Shown here: positions 14,919 to 22,900 of the stretch, in pieces
Position numbering within the stretch: position 1 is the first letter of the stretch
Layout of the letters: each line of letters opens with the position of its first letter
NCBI GenBank assembly: GCA_002493965.1
Contig: DLAP01000083.1
Span: 36,144-87,307 of the forward strand
DNA: 51,164 nt
Origin: Clostridiales bacterium UBA7044
GTDB lineage: Bacteria; Bacillota; Clostridia; Oscillospirales; Oscillospiraceae
Direction of reading: 5' to 3'
Made by a program: the position numbers and the translations under genes
The notes under the pieces: model-generated
What the model saw: the letters and a program-made list of their open reading frames with translations, nothing else
What the model was told of the DNA's origin: nothing
Database searches by the model: none

Positions 14919-15572
14919 TTACTTCGCTCCGTTTACGGCAAGATAATTCCTGATCCGAGTGACGTTTTCCTCGTTGGCAGGGTCCTCCTCCAGGTATTCG
15001 ATGATATCGTACACATCCACTACGGAGTACACCGGGAAGTGGAACTCCTCCTCGATTTCCTGCATGGCACCCTTTTCGCCCTGGCCCTTTTCCTTCCGGT
15101 CCACCATGACAAAGGTGGCGGCAACCTTCACATCCTTAAGCGTGCCCAGAATGGCCATGCTCTCCCGAATGGCGGTGCCGGCGGTGATCACGTCTTCCAC
15201 GATGACCACTTCCTCACCGGCCTTGGGCACATAGCCCACGAACACGCCGCCCTCACCGTGATCCTTGACCTCCTTTCGGTTGAAGAAGAAGGGTACGTTC
15301 AGCCCTTCCCTGGACAGGGCAACGGCTGTGGACACGGCAATGGAGATGCCCTTGTAGGCGGGGCCGTAGAGGACGGCTTCCTTCCGACCCAGTTTGTCAA
15401 AGTAGGCCTTGGCGTAGAACGCACCCAGACGGGCAATCTGCTCGCCGGTTTTGATTTCCCCGGCGTTGATGAAATAGGGAATCTTCCTGCCAGACTTGGC
15501 GGTGAAGTCACCGAATTTCAGCACACCAGCGCCTTCCAGGAACTGAATAAACTCTCTTTTATAGCTTTCCAT
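14919..15572 (-). CDS. pyrE: Orotate phosphoribosyltransferase
   Basis: A 217-residue enzyme that makes orotidine 5'-phosphate from orotate and PRPP. The PRPP-binding signature VVIVEDVITAGTAI is near residue 130, and the orotate-site region SGRKIPYFINAGE near residue 27. The catalytic flexible loop is RKEVKDHGEGG (about 98-108). Full family length. It lies 21 bases after the FakA-C-like small gene and 1 base before pyrB, so translation is probably coupled. Confidence 0.96.
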   Translation of the reverse strand: MESYKREFIQFLEGAGVLKFGDFTAKSGRKIPYFINAGEIKTGEQIARLGAFYAKAYFDKLGRKEAVLYGPAYKGISIAVSTAVALSREGLNVPFFFNRKEVKDHGEGGVFVGYVPKAGEEVVIVEDVITAGTAIRESMAILGTLKDVKVAATFVMVDRKEKGQGEKGAMQEIEEEFHFPVYSVVDVYDIIEYLEEDPANEENVTRIRNYLAVNGAK

Positions 15573-15593
15573 GATTATCTCCTTTACTTAAAA

Positions 15594-15845
15594 TCACCCA
15601 TGCAGTCCATTGGACTGGCGGATCATATCTTCCACCACAATGTCAAAGATTTCGCCCAGGCTGGCGCAGTACTCCAGAACCTTCCAAGGCTCGTTGGTGT
15701 GGTAGTGAATCTTAATCAAATCCTCGTCGCCTACGGCCAGCAGGCAGTCCCCCTGAAAATGGGTGGTGAAGTAGTCGTTGATGGCATCCTCGTCCAGCCC
15801 TTCGCCCTCAATGAGCAGCTGGGTATCATAGCGGTATTCGGTCAT
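15594..15845 (-). CDS. Stand-alone FakA C-terminal-like small protein
   Basis: An 83-residue protein whose sequence (YDTQLLIEGEGLDED..., GDCLLAVGDEDLIKIHYHTNEPWKVLEYCASLGEI) follows the domain found after the DAK2 kinase domain in FakA/YloV fatty-acid kinases. There it links to the fatty-acid-carrying partner. The kinase part is missing here, and nothing suggests it was truncated: the ATG overlaps the pyrF stop (ATGA) and pyrE follows 21 bases later. A role in pyrimidine synthesis is not known; it could bind a protein or ligand and tie lipid to nucleotide metabolism, which is speculation. Confidence 0.8.
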   Translation of the reverse strand: MTEYRYDTQLLIEGEGLDEDAINDYFTTHFQGDCLLAVGDEDLIKIHYHTNEPWKVLEYCASLGEIFDIVVEDMIRQSNGLHG

Positions 15846-16552
15846 AATGCTACCTCATCGCAGAATTCCGAAACGCAGCGCGCATAGGCGGCCACAGGGT
15901 CAGCGGCAGCGGTGATGGGGCGGCCTACTACGATGTAGTCAGAGCCGATTTCCTTGGCAGCAGCCGGGGTCATGACCCGCTTCTGATCGCCGATGTCTCC
16001 GTCGGCAAACCGGACGCCAGGGGTGACGGTGAGGAAATTCTCGCCGCAGAGGCCGTGAACCTTGCCAGCCTCCAACGGGGAGCAGACCACGCCGTCTAAG
16101 CCCGCGTTTTTCGCGGTCTCGGCATAGTGCATCACCACCTGGTCAATGGGGGCGTGGATCATCAGGTCTTTTTCCATGGCCTCCTGATCGGTGGAGGTGA
16201 GCTGGGTCACGGCAATCAGCAGGGGCCGGGTGCCGTCTGGCCGGGTCAAGCCCTCCAGGGCGGCTTTCATCATGGCGGTGGTGCCGGAGGCGTGGAGATT
16301 GCAGATGTCCACGTCCAGATTGGAGAGCACCGCCATGGCCTTCTTGACCGTGTTGGGAATGTCATGAAGCTTCAGGTCCAGAAAGATCTTGTGGCCCCGG
16401 GCCTTGATCTCCCGGACAATGCTGGGGCCTTCCGCATAGTAAAGCTCCATGCCGATCTTTACAAAGGGCTTGCGCCCGGTGAACTTGTCCAGGAAGGCAA
16501 AGGTTGCCTCTGCGGAAGAAAAGTCACAAGCTACGATTACGTCTTTACCCAT
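15842..16552 (-). CDS. pyrF: Orotidine 5'-phosphate decarboxylase
   Basis: A 236-residue TIM-barrel enzyme that decarboxylates OMP to UMP, the last step of the pathway. The catalytic DLKLHDIPNTV motif (Lys and two Asp) is near residue 58, the N-terminal substrate Asp in VACDFSS, and the phosphate-binding VVGRPIT near residue 214. Its start overlaps the end of pyrD by 16 bases and its stop overlaps the FakA-C-like start, so the operon is tightly packed here. Confidence 0.96.
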   Translation of the reverse strand: MGKDVIVACDFSSAEATFAFLDKFTGRKPFVKIGMELYYAEGPSIVREIKARGHKIFLDLKLHDIPNTVKKAMAVLSNLDVDICNLHASGTTAMMKAALEGLTRPDGTRPLLIAVTQLTSTDQEAMEKDLMIHAPIDQVVMHYAETAKNAGLDGVVCSPLEAGKVHGLCGENFLTVTPGVRFADGDIGDQKRVMTPAAAKEIGSDYIVVGRPITAAADPVAAYARCVSEFCDEVAL

Positions 16553-17463
16553 TCGTGTGCGCCTCCTATAATTTCTTTTAAGTTTTCAATATGGTATTTC
16601 TTCATGGTTTCCGGCAGATCCCGGACAATGTCCCGGCAGGCGAAGGGATTCACCAGGTTGGCCGCACCTACTTCTACAGCGGTGGCACCTGCCAGCATCA
16701 TTTCGATGACATCCTCAGCGCTGCTGACACCGCCCATGCCCACCACAGGGATTTTCACGGCCTGGGACACCTGATAGACCATCCGCAGGGCCACCGGGAA
16801 GATAGCGGGGCCGGAGAAGCCGCCCATCTTGTTGGCAATGACGGGTTTCCGGGTGTTCAGGTTAATCCGCATACCCAGCATGGTGTTAATCAGACTGATG
16901 CCATCGGCGCCTGCGTCCTCGCAGGCCTTGGCGATGGAAACAATGTCGGTGACATTGGGGGAGAGCTTCACGATCACCGGCTTGGTGGTGACGGCCTTCA
17001 CTGCCCGGGTCACTTCCGCAGCTGCTTCCGGCTGGGTGCCGAAGCTCATGCCGCCGCCGTGGACATTGGGGCAGGAGACGTTGACCTCCAGCCAGCCCAC
17101 CTGCTCCTGCTTGTCCAGCTTTTCGCAGGTATAGACGTAGTCCTCCACAGAGAAGCCGGAGACGTTTGCCATGACCGGCTTATGAAAGCAGGTTTTCAGC
17201 TTGGGCAGTTCCTCGGAAATAACTTTCTCTACACCGGGGTTTTGCAGGCCCACAGCGTTAATCATGCCGCTTTCGCACTCGGCGATCCGGGGGGTGGGGT
17301 TGCCAAACCGGGGTTCCTTGGTAGTACCCTTAAAGGAGAAGGTGCCCAGGCAGTTGATGTCGTAAATTGCCGCATACTCATAGCCGTAGCCGAAGGTACC
17401 GGAGGCGGGGATCACAGGATTGTCCAGGGGAATGCCGCAGAGCTTTACATTTAAGCTTTCCAT
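16537..17463 (-). CDS. pyrD: Dihydroorotate dehydrogenase B, catalytic subunit
   Basis: A 308-residue FMN enzyme that oxidises dihydroorotate to orotate. The NVSCPNVHGGG motif near residue 128 holds the class 1B catalytic cysteine, and GGVSSAEDVIEMMLAGATAVEVG near residue 244 binds FMN phosphate. It pairs with PyrK, whose gene lies directly upstream and overlaps by 13 bases, so electrons go to NAD+. This is the soluble, quinone-independent form typical of anaerobic Firmicutes. Confidence 0.96.
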   Translation of the reverse strand: MESLNVKLCGIPLDNPVIPASGTFGYGYEYAAIYDINCLGTFSFKGTTKEPRFGNPTPRIAECESGMINAVGLQNPGVEKVISEELPKLKTCFHKPVMANVSGFSVEDYVYTCEKLDKQEQVGWLEVNVSCPNVHGGGMSFGTQPEAAAEVTRAVKAVTTKPVIVKLSPNVTDIVSIAKACEDAGADGISLINTMLGMRINLNTRKPVIANKMGGFSGPAIFPVALRMVYQVSQAVKIPVVGMGGVSSAEDVIEMMLAGATAVEVGAANLVNPFACRDIVRDLPETMKKYHIENLKEIIGGAHEWVKT

Positions 17464-18185
17464 AAGATTTCCTCCTTCTTCATGACAGGGCCGTCCTTGC
17501 AGATCCGCTTGTAGCCGGTGAGGGTTTTGCAGGAGCAGCCCATGCAGGCGCCGAAGCCGCAGCCCATCCGTTCCTCAAAGCTCATCTGGCCGGAGGTGGC
17601 GGTTGCCCGGTACACGGCCTTCAGCATGGGCTCCGGGCCGCAGGTGTAAAAGTAGGTATAGTCTTCTGGCAGGGCGTCGGTGACAAAGCCCTTTTTCCCG
17701 TAGCTGCCGTCAGCGGTGGTGACGGTGACGGCGCAGCCCAGGGCTTTAAATTCTTTCTCGTAGAAGACTTCACTTTCCTTATTAAAGCCCAGAATCACGG
17801 AGACGGCCTTGCCTTCCTTGATCAGCGCCTTTGCCAGGGCGTACAGGGGAGGCACGCCCACGCCGCCGCCTAAGAGCAGGGGCTTATTGCTGGAGAGGGT
17901 AAGGTCATAGCCGTTGCCCAGGCCGGTGAGCAGGTCTAAAACTTTTCCGGATGTCATGCGGCTCATTTGCTCGGTGCCCTTGCCTACCACCTTGTAAATG
18001 ATGGTCAGAGTCTCTTCGTCCCAGTCACAGACGGAGATGGGACGGCGCAGGAATTTCCCGGCAAGCTGGATGTTCACAAACTGACCGGGGGCGGTAATGG
18101 CGGAGGTATCTCCTGCCAGAACCATTTTATAAACGCTGTCTGTCAGCGCTTCGTTGCTTAGAATCTGAAACTTCCCTTGCTTCAT
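17451..18185 (-). CDS. pyrK: Dihydroorotate dehydrogenase electron transfer subunit
   Basis: A 244-residue iron-sulfur flavoprotein that passes electrons from PyrD to NAD+. The FAD site is RRPISVCDWD near residue 48, the NAD-binding region LLLGGGVGVPPLYALAKAL near residue 100, and a C-terminal cluster of cysteines (CGFGACMGCSCKTL...ICKDGP) that binds a [2Fe-2S] cluster. GGAGG precedes the start, 53 bases after carB, and a GC-rich hairpin lies in that gap. Confidence 0.95.
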   Translation of the reverse strand: MKQGKFQILSNEALTDSVYKMVLAGDTSAITAPGQFVNIQLAGKFLRRPISVCDWDEETLTIIYKVVGKGTEQMSRMTSGKVLDLLTGLGNGYDLTLSSNKPLLLGGGVGVPPLYALAKALIKEGKAVSVILGFNKESEVFYEKEFKALGCAVTVTTADGSYGKKGFVTDALPEDYTYFYTCGPEPMLKAVYRATATSGQMSFEERMGCGFGACMGCSCKTLTGYKRICKDGPVMKKEEILWKA

Positions 18186-18208
18186 GGTACCTCCTGTATT
18201 TTAAAGTG

Positions 18209-18231
18209 AAGGCGGGGTATTGCCCCGCCTT
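18209..18231 (-). other. Intra-operon hairpin between carB and pyrK
   Basis: A perfect 9-bp stem AAGGCGGGG/CCCCGCCTT (18209-18217/18223-18231) with a 5-base loop fills the carB-pyrK gap. No T-run follows on the minus strand, so mRNA processing or partial attenuation is likelier than a full stop. Confidence 0.6.
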
Positions 18232-18238
18232 ATTGTAT

Positions 18239-21200
18239 TTATGCGTCGATGGTGGAAATGGTGAGGGTGGTTTCCTCCAGCACGTCCAGCAGCGCCTTGA
18301 TGGTATCAAGGGCCGTGAACAGCGTCACATTGTGCTCCGTGGCAATCTGCCGGATTTCAATGCCATCCTTTTCATTGGCACCGGGATCCCGGGTGTTGAT
18401 GACGTAGGCGATGTGGCCCTGGCGCAGGGCGTTGGGGATTTCATCGCTGCCCTCGCCAATCTTGCGGAGAGCGTGGGTGCGGATGCCGTTTGCTTTCAGG
18501 AATTTGGCGGTGCCGGTGGTGGCCTCGATGTTGAAGCCCAGCTGGTAGAACCGGCGGATGAGAGGCAGAGCCTCCTCCTTGTCCTTGTCGGCAATGGTGG
18601 CAAAGACGGTACCGTAATTTTGCAGCTTCATGCCGGAGGCTTGTAGCGCCTTATACAGGGCACGGGTCATGGTCTTATCGTAGCCGATGGCCTCGCCGGT
18701 GGACTTCATTTCCGGGGACAGATAGGCGTCCAGACCCCGGATCTTATTGAAGGAGAACACAGGGGCCTTGACGTACCAGCGCTTCTTTTCCTCGGGATAG
18801 ATGTCGAAGAAGCCCTGCTCCTTCAGGCTCTTGCCCAGGATGACCTCTGTGGCGATGTCTGCCAGGGAGTAGCCCGTGGCCTTAGAAAGGAAGGGGACAG
18901 TACGGGAGGAACGGGGGTTGACCTCGATGATATAGATGTTGTCCTCTTTGTCCACAATGAACTGGATGTTGAACAAACCTTGGATGCCGATGCCCAGACC
19001 CAGCTTCTTGGCGTACTGGAGGATGATGCCCTTGACCTTGTTGGAGATAGAGAAGGAGGGATAGACGGAGATGGAGTCGCCGGAGTGAACGCCGGTGCGC
19101 TCGATCAGCTCCATGATGCCGGGGACAAACACGTCCCGGCCGTCGCAGATGGCGTCGATTTCCACTTCCCGGCCCTGGATATACTTGTCGACCAGCACGG
19201 GCTTGTCCTCGTCGATTTCCACGGCGGTGCGCAGGTAGTGCTTGAGCTGCTCCTCGTTGGCTACGATCTGCATGGCCCGGCCGCCCAGCACGAAGGAGGG
19301 GCGCACCAGCACGGGGTAGCCGATCTCGCTGGCGGCGGCAATACCGTCTTCAATCTTGGTGACGGCACGGCCCTTGGGCTGGGGAATGTTCAGTTCTTTC
19401 AGCAGCTTTTCAAAAGCGTCCCGGTTTTCCGCCCGGTCGATGGCGGCGCAGTCGGTGCCGATGATTTTCACGCCCCGGTCCGTCAGGGGCTGGGCCAGGT
19501 TGATGGCGGTCTGACCGCCCAGGGAGGCGATGACGCCGTCGGGCTTCTCGAAGTTGATAATGTTCATCACATCTTCCGGGGTCAGAGGCTCAAAGTACAG
19601 CTTGTCGGCGGTGGTGTAGTCCGTGGAGACGGTCTCCGGGTTGTTGTTAATAATGATGGCCTCGTAACCGGCCTTTTTGATGGTCATAACGGCGTGGACC
19701 GTGGAGTAGTCAAATTCCACGCCCTGGCCGATACGGATGGGGCCTGCGCCCAGCACCACAATCTTCTTCTTACCGGTGAGCCGGGACTGATTTTCCCCGG
19801 TGTAGGAGGAATAGAAATAGGGAATATAGGCATTTGTGTGGCAGGTGTCCACCATCCGGAAGGCAGGATAGACATTGTGTTCCCGGCGGAAGTTGTACAC
19901 ATCCAACTCGGGGCAGTTCCACAATCGGCCAATGTATTTGTCGCTGAAGCCCATAACCTTTGCCTGCTTCAGCATGTCCAGATCCCGGACGTGGGACTTA
20001 AGGGTCTCCTCCATATCCACGATCCGATGGATGGCCTCCAGGAAGTAGGAGGAAATCATGGTGATTTCGTGGATCTGCTCCACGGTGATGCCCCGGGCCA
20101 GCAGCTCCGCGATGGCGAAGATGTTGTCGGAACGGAAGGCCTGGATATACTCCAGCAGTTCATCGTCGGTCATGTCGTCGAACTTGGACAGGTAGATGTG
20201 TTTCGCACCGATTTCCAGAGAGCGGATGCCCTTGAGAAGGGCTTCCTCCAGGTTGGCGCCGATGCCCATGACCTCGCCGGTAGCCTTCATCTGGGTGCCC
20301 AGCTTGTTACTGGCGGAGGCGAACTTGTCGAAGGGGAAGCGGGGCAGCTTGGCAATCACGTAATCCAGGCTGGGCTCAAAGGCAGCGTTGGTGTTGGCAA
20401 TGGGGATGTCCTCCAGAGCCATGCCCACGGCGATCTTGGCAGTGACCCGGGCGATGGGATATCCGGAAGCCTTGGAGGCCAGAGCGGAGGAACGGGAGAC
20501 CCGGGGATTGACCTCAATGAGGTAATACTCGGAGGAATTGGGGTTCAGGGCAAACTGGACGTTGCAGCCGCCCTCGATTTTCAGTTCCCGGATGATTTTG
20601 ATGGCGGAGTCGTTCAGCATCTTCTCATCCGCTTTACTGAGCGTCATAATGGGGGCCACCACCAGGGAGTCGCCGGTGTGGACGCCTACGGGGTCAATGT
20701 TCTCCATGCCGCAGATGGTGATGGCGTGGTCGTTAGAGTCCCGCATGACCTCAAACTCGATTTCCTTATAGCCCTTCACGGACTTTTCAACCAATACCTG
20801 ATGGACGGGGGACAGGGAGAAGGCGTTCAGACCGATCTCCACCAGCTCCTCTTCGCTGTAAGCGAAGCCGCCGCCGGTGCCGCCCAGAGTAAAGGCGGGA
20901 CGCAGCACCACAGGATAGCCGATCCGCGACGCGGCGGCCTTGGCTTCCTCAATGGAGTAGGTGATTTCGGAGGGGATTACCGGCTCCCCGATGGACATAC
21001 ACAGCTCTTTGAACAGCTCCCGGTCCTCCGCCCGCTCGATGGAGGCGCTGGAGGTGCCCAGCAGTTTTACCCGGCACTCCTGTAAAATGCCCTTCTTTTC
21101 CAGCTGCATGGCAAGATTCAATCCCGTCTGGCCGCCGATGCCGGGGATGATGGCGTCGGGCCGCTCATAGCGGATGATCCTTGCCACATATTCCAGGGTC

Positions 21201-21406
21201 AGAGGCTCCATGTACACCTTGTCGGCGATCATGGTGTCGGTCATGATGGTGGCGGGATTGGAGTTGCACAGCACCACCTCGTAGCCCTCTTCCTTAAGAG
21301 CTAAGCAGGCTTGGGTGCCGGCGTAGTCAAATTCCGCCGCCTGACCGATGACGATGGGGCCGGAGCCGATAATGAGAATTTTCTTAATGTCTGTTCTCTT
21401 TGCCAT
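18239..21406 (-). CDS. carB: Carbamoyl phosphate synthase large subunit
   Basis: A 1055-residue enzyme with two ATP-grasp halves. The first (KKILIIGSGPIVIGQAAEFDY start) makes carboxyphosphate; the second (KKIVVLGAGPIRIGQGVEFDY, about 550) makes carbamoyl phosphate. The metal/ATP sites VNPRVSRSSALASKA and EVNPRSSRTVPFLSKATG are intact, and a C-terminal MGS-like domain (about 930-1055) is where UMP or ornithine act in known enzymes. Length is normal. The glutaminase partner carA would usually lie just upstream, but pyrC is there, 42 bases away; no carA is in the window, so ammonia must come from a distant carA or free ammonia. Confidence 0.97.
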   Translation of the reverse strand: MAKRTDIKKILIIGSGPIVIGQAAEFDYAGTQACLALKEEGYEVVLCNSNPATIMTDTMIADKVYMEPLTLEYVARIIRYERPDAIIPGIGGQTGLNLAMQLEKKGILQECRVKLLGTSSASIERAEDRELFKELCMSIGEPVIPSEITYSIEEAKAAASRIGYPVVLRPAFTLGGTGGGFAYSEEELVEIGLNAFSLSPVHQVLVEKSVKGYKEIEFEVMRDSNDHAITICGMENIDPVGVHTGDSLVVAPIMTLSKADEKMLNDSAIKIIRELKIEGGCNVQFALNPNSSEYYLIEVNPRVSRSSALASKASGYPIARVTAKIAVGMALEDIPIANTNAAFEPSLDYVIAKLPRFPFDKFASASNKLGTQMKATGEVMGIGANLEEALLKGIRSLEIGAKHIYLSKFDDMTDDELLEYIQAFRSDNIFAIAELLARGITVEQIHEITMISSYFLEAIHRIVDMEETLKSHVRDLDMLKQAKVMGFSDKYIGRLWNCPELDVYNFRREHNVYPAFRMVDTCHTNAYIPYFYSSYTGENQSRLTGKKKIVVLGAGPIRIGQGVEFDYSTVHAVMTIKKAGYEAIIINNNPETVSTDYTTADKLYFEPLTPEDVMNIINFEKPDGVIASLGGQTAINLAQPLTDRGVKIIGTDCAAIDRAENRDAFEKLLKELNIPQPKGRAVTKIEDGIAAASEIGYPVLVRPSFVLGGRAMQIVANEEQLKHYLRTAVEIDEDKPVLVDKYIQGREVEIDAICDGRDVFVPGIMELIERTGVHSGDSISVYPSFSISNKVKGIILQYAKKLGLGIGIQGLFNIQFIVDKEDNIYIIEVNPRSSRTVPFLSKATGYSLADIATEVILGKSLKEQGFFDIYPEEKKRWYVKAPVFSFNKIRGLDAYLSPEMKSTGEAIGYDKTMTRALYKALQASGMKLQNYGTVFATIADKDKEEALPLIRRFYQLGFNIEATTGTAKFLKANGIRTHALRKIGEGSDEIPNALRQGHIAYVINTRDPGANEKDGIEIRQIATEHNVTLFTALDTIKALLDVLEETTLTISTIDA

Positions 21407-21448
21407 AAACGTATTGTCCTCCTAATAGATAAGGTGTGTAAAAGCCGG

Positions 21449-22648
21449 TTAGGCTTGATAAACAATCTTGCCATCGCAAATGGTTGCGATACATTTGCCG
21501 AAGACCTCCCAACCGGCGAAGGGGGTTGCCTTGCCCATGGAGAGGAAGTCCTTGGAGTCAATGGTATATTGGGCGTTTAAATCCCAGACGGTGTAGTCAA
21601 GGCCCAGAGGCAGGTTAAAACGCTTCCGGGGATTGACTGTCAGCAGCTCCAGCACCTTGTCCAGGGTCACAATGCCGGGCTTTACCAGATAGGTGTACAG
21701 GATTGGGAAGGCCGTCTCAATGCCCACCACGCCAAAGGCGCTTTTTTGGAGGCCCCCGGACTTTTCCTCAGCACTGTGGGGCGCGTGGTCCGTGGCGATC
21801 ATGTCGATGGTGCCGTCCAGGATGCCTGCAATCAGGGCGTCCCGATCTTCTTTGCTCCGGATGGGCGGGTTCATCTTGAACCGTCCGTCTTCCTGTAGCA
21901 TGGAATCGTCCATTACAAGGTAGTGGGGGCCGGTCTCACAGGTCACGTCCAGGCCTTCCGCCTTGGCCTTGCGGATCAGGGCCACGGTTTCCTTGGTGGA
22001 GATGTGGCACACATGGTAGCTTGCGCCGGTTTCCCTGACGAGTTCCAGGTCCCGGGCGATGGGGCCCCACTCGCTTTCCGAGCAGATGCCTAAGTGTCCA
22101 TGGGCTTTGGCGTAGGCGCCGTCGTGGATATATCCTCCATGAAGCAGGGAATTGTCCTCACAGTGAGCCACAATGGGCTTGCCCAAAGCTTTGGCAATAA
22201 GCATGGCATTTTTCATCATTTCCCGATTCTGGACGCCCCGGCCATCATCGGAAAAGCCCAGGACATCCTTTGCCAGCCCAGAAAGGTCTGCCAGAGTTTC
22301 ACCCTTTTCGCCCACGGTGATTGCCCCGTAGGGATAGACATGAATGCAGGCGGTGTCCCGGATGAGTTGCAGCTGCTCCTCCAGGTGCGCTTCGCTGTCC
22401 GGCACGGGATTCAGGTTGGGCATGGTGGCCACCGCCGTATAGCCTCCCCGGGCGGAGGCCAGGGAGCCTGAACGGATGGTCTCCTTATAAGAAAAACCCG
22501 GCTCTCGGAAATGCACATGCACATCACAAAAGCCGGGAAAAACAACATATTGGGGGGAATTGAGGAACGGAAAAAGGGAAGAGGAAACACTTTCCTCGAA
22601 GGCGGGAAAAACGGAAGGGGAAATGACCTTTGCCTTCATACGATCCAT
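21449..22648 (-). CDS. pyrC: Dihydroorotase
   Basis: A 399-residue zinc amidohydrolase that closes carbamoyl aspartate to dihydroorotate. The metal site HVHFREPG is near residue 44, FSDDGRGVQNREMM near 133, the later zinc His in VAHCEDNS and VCHISTKE, and the catalytic ATDHAPHSAEEK near 290. First gene of the operon: it is preceded by AGGAG, a candidate attenuator and a perfect promoter. The ATG at 22648 is the only well-placed start; it leaves a short N-terminus before the zinc motif. Confidence 0.95.
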   Translation of the reverse strand: MDRMKAKVISPSVFPAFEESVSSSLFPFLNSPQYVVFPGFCDVHVHFREPGFSYKETIRSGSLASARGGYTAVATMPNLNPVPDSEAHLEEQLQLIRDTACIHVYPYGAITVGEKGETLADLSGLAKDVLGFSDDGRGVQNREMMKNAMLIAKALGKPIVAHCEDNSLLHGGYIHDGAYAKAHGHLGICSESEWGPIARDLELVRETGASYHVCHISTKETVALIRKAKAEGLDVTCETGPHYLVMDDSMLQEDGRFKMNPPIRSKEDRDALIAGILDGTIDMIATDHAPHSAEEKSGGLQKSAFGVVGIETAFPILYTYLVKPGIVTLDKVLELLTVNPRKRFNLPLGLDYTVWDLNAQYTIDSKDFLSMGKATPFAGWEVFGKCIATICDGKIVYQA

Positions 22649-22668
22649 GGGTGTCTCCTTTCATGCCT

Positions 22669-22714
22669 AAAAAAATGTCCTGCCAAAGCGGCAAGACCCA
22701 TGCGGCAAGCCGCT
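22669..22714 (-). promoter_or_regulatory. Candidate attenuator in the pyr leader RNA
   Basis: On the minus strand the leader can form CTTGCC-GCTTT-GGCAGG (22695-22690/22684-22679), followed after ACA by seven T (22675-22669): a small intrinsic terminator. An alternative pairing, AGCGGC (22714-22709 read on minus) with GCCGCT (22692-22687), would break it. The two structures exclude each other, which is the logic of attenuation. No PyrR-type binding loop was recognised, so the sensor is open. Confidence 0.5.
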
Positions 22715-22729
22715 CTATTCGTCCCGGAG

Positions 22730-22758
22730 ATTATACCATGGACAGAAAGCCTTGTCAA
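22730..22758 (-). promoter_or_regulatory. Promoter of the pyrimidine operon
   Basis: On the minus strand perfect TTGACA (22758-22753), 17-base spacer and perfect TATAAT (22735-22730). The predicted leader is about 75 bases long. Confidence 0.88.
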
Positions 22759-22836
22759 TGGGAAATATGGCACAAAAGATAGAGGTGGCAGCCGTGGATT
22801 TTTTTACCGGCGATTTCCGGACGCTTTGAAAAAGGG

Positions 22837-22864
22837 TTGCATTTTTGGGGATTTCTGGTATGAT
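22837..22864 (+). promoter_or_regulatory. Promoter of the glycerophosphotransferase-YidC module
   Basis: TTGCAT (22837-22842), 16-base spacer, TATGAT (22859-22864), 36 bases before the ATG at 22901. Confidence 0.65.
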
Positions 22865-22900
22865 AGGAAAGAATATCAATCGATAGAAAGAAGAGAAACC

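Noticed and set aside
18980..21085. Long open frame of 701 codons on the plus strand opposite carB
   Set aside because: It mirrors the codon pattern of carB on the other strand, has low-complexity Gly/Asp/His-rich composition and no start signal.
22669..22714. PyrR-binding loop in the pyr leader
   Set aside because: No sequence like the PyrR anti-antiterminator consensus was found, so I call only an attenuator candidate.
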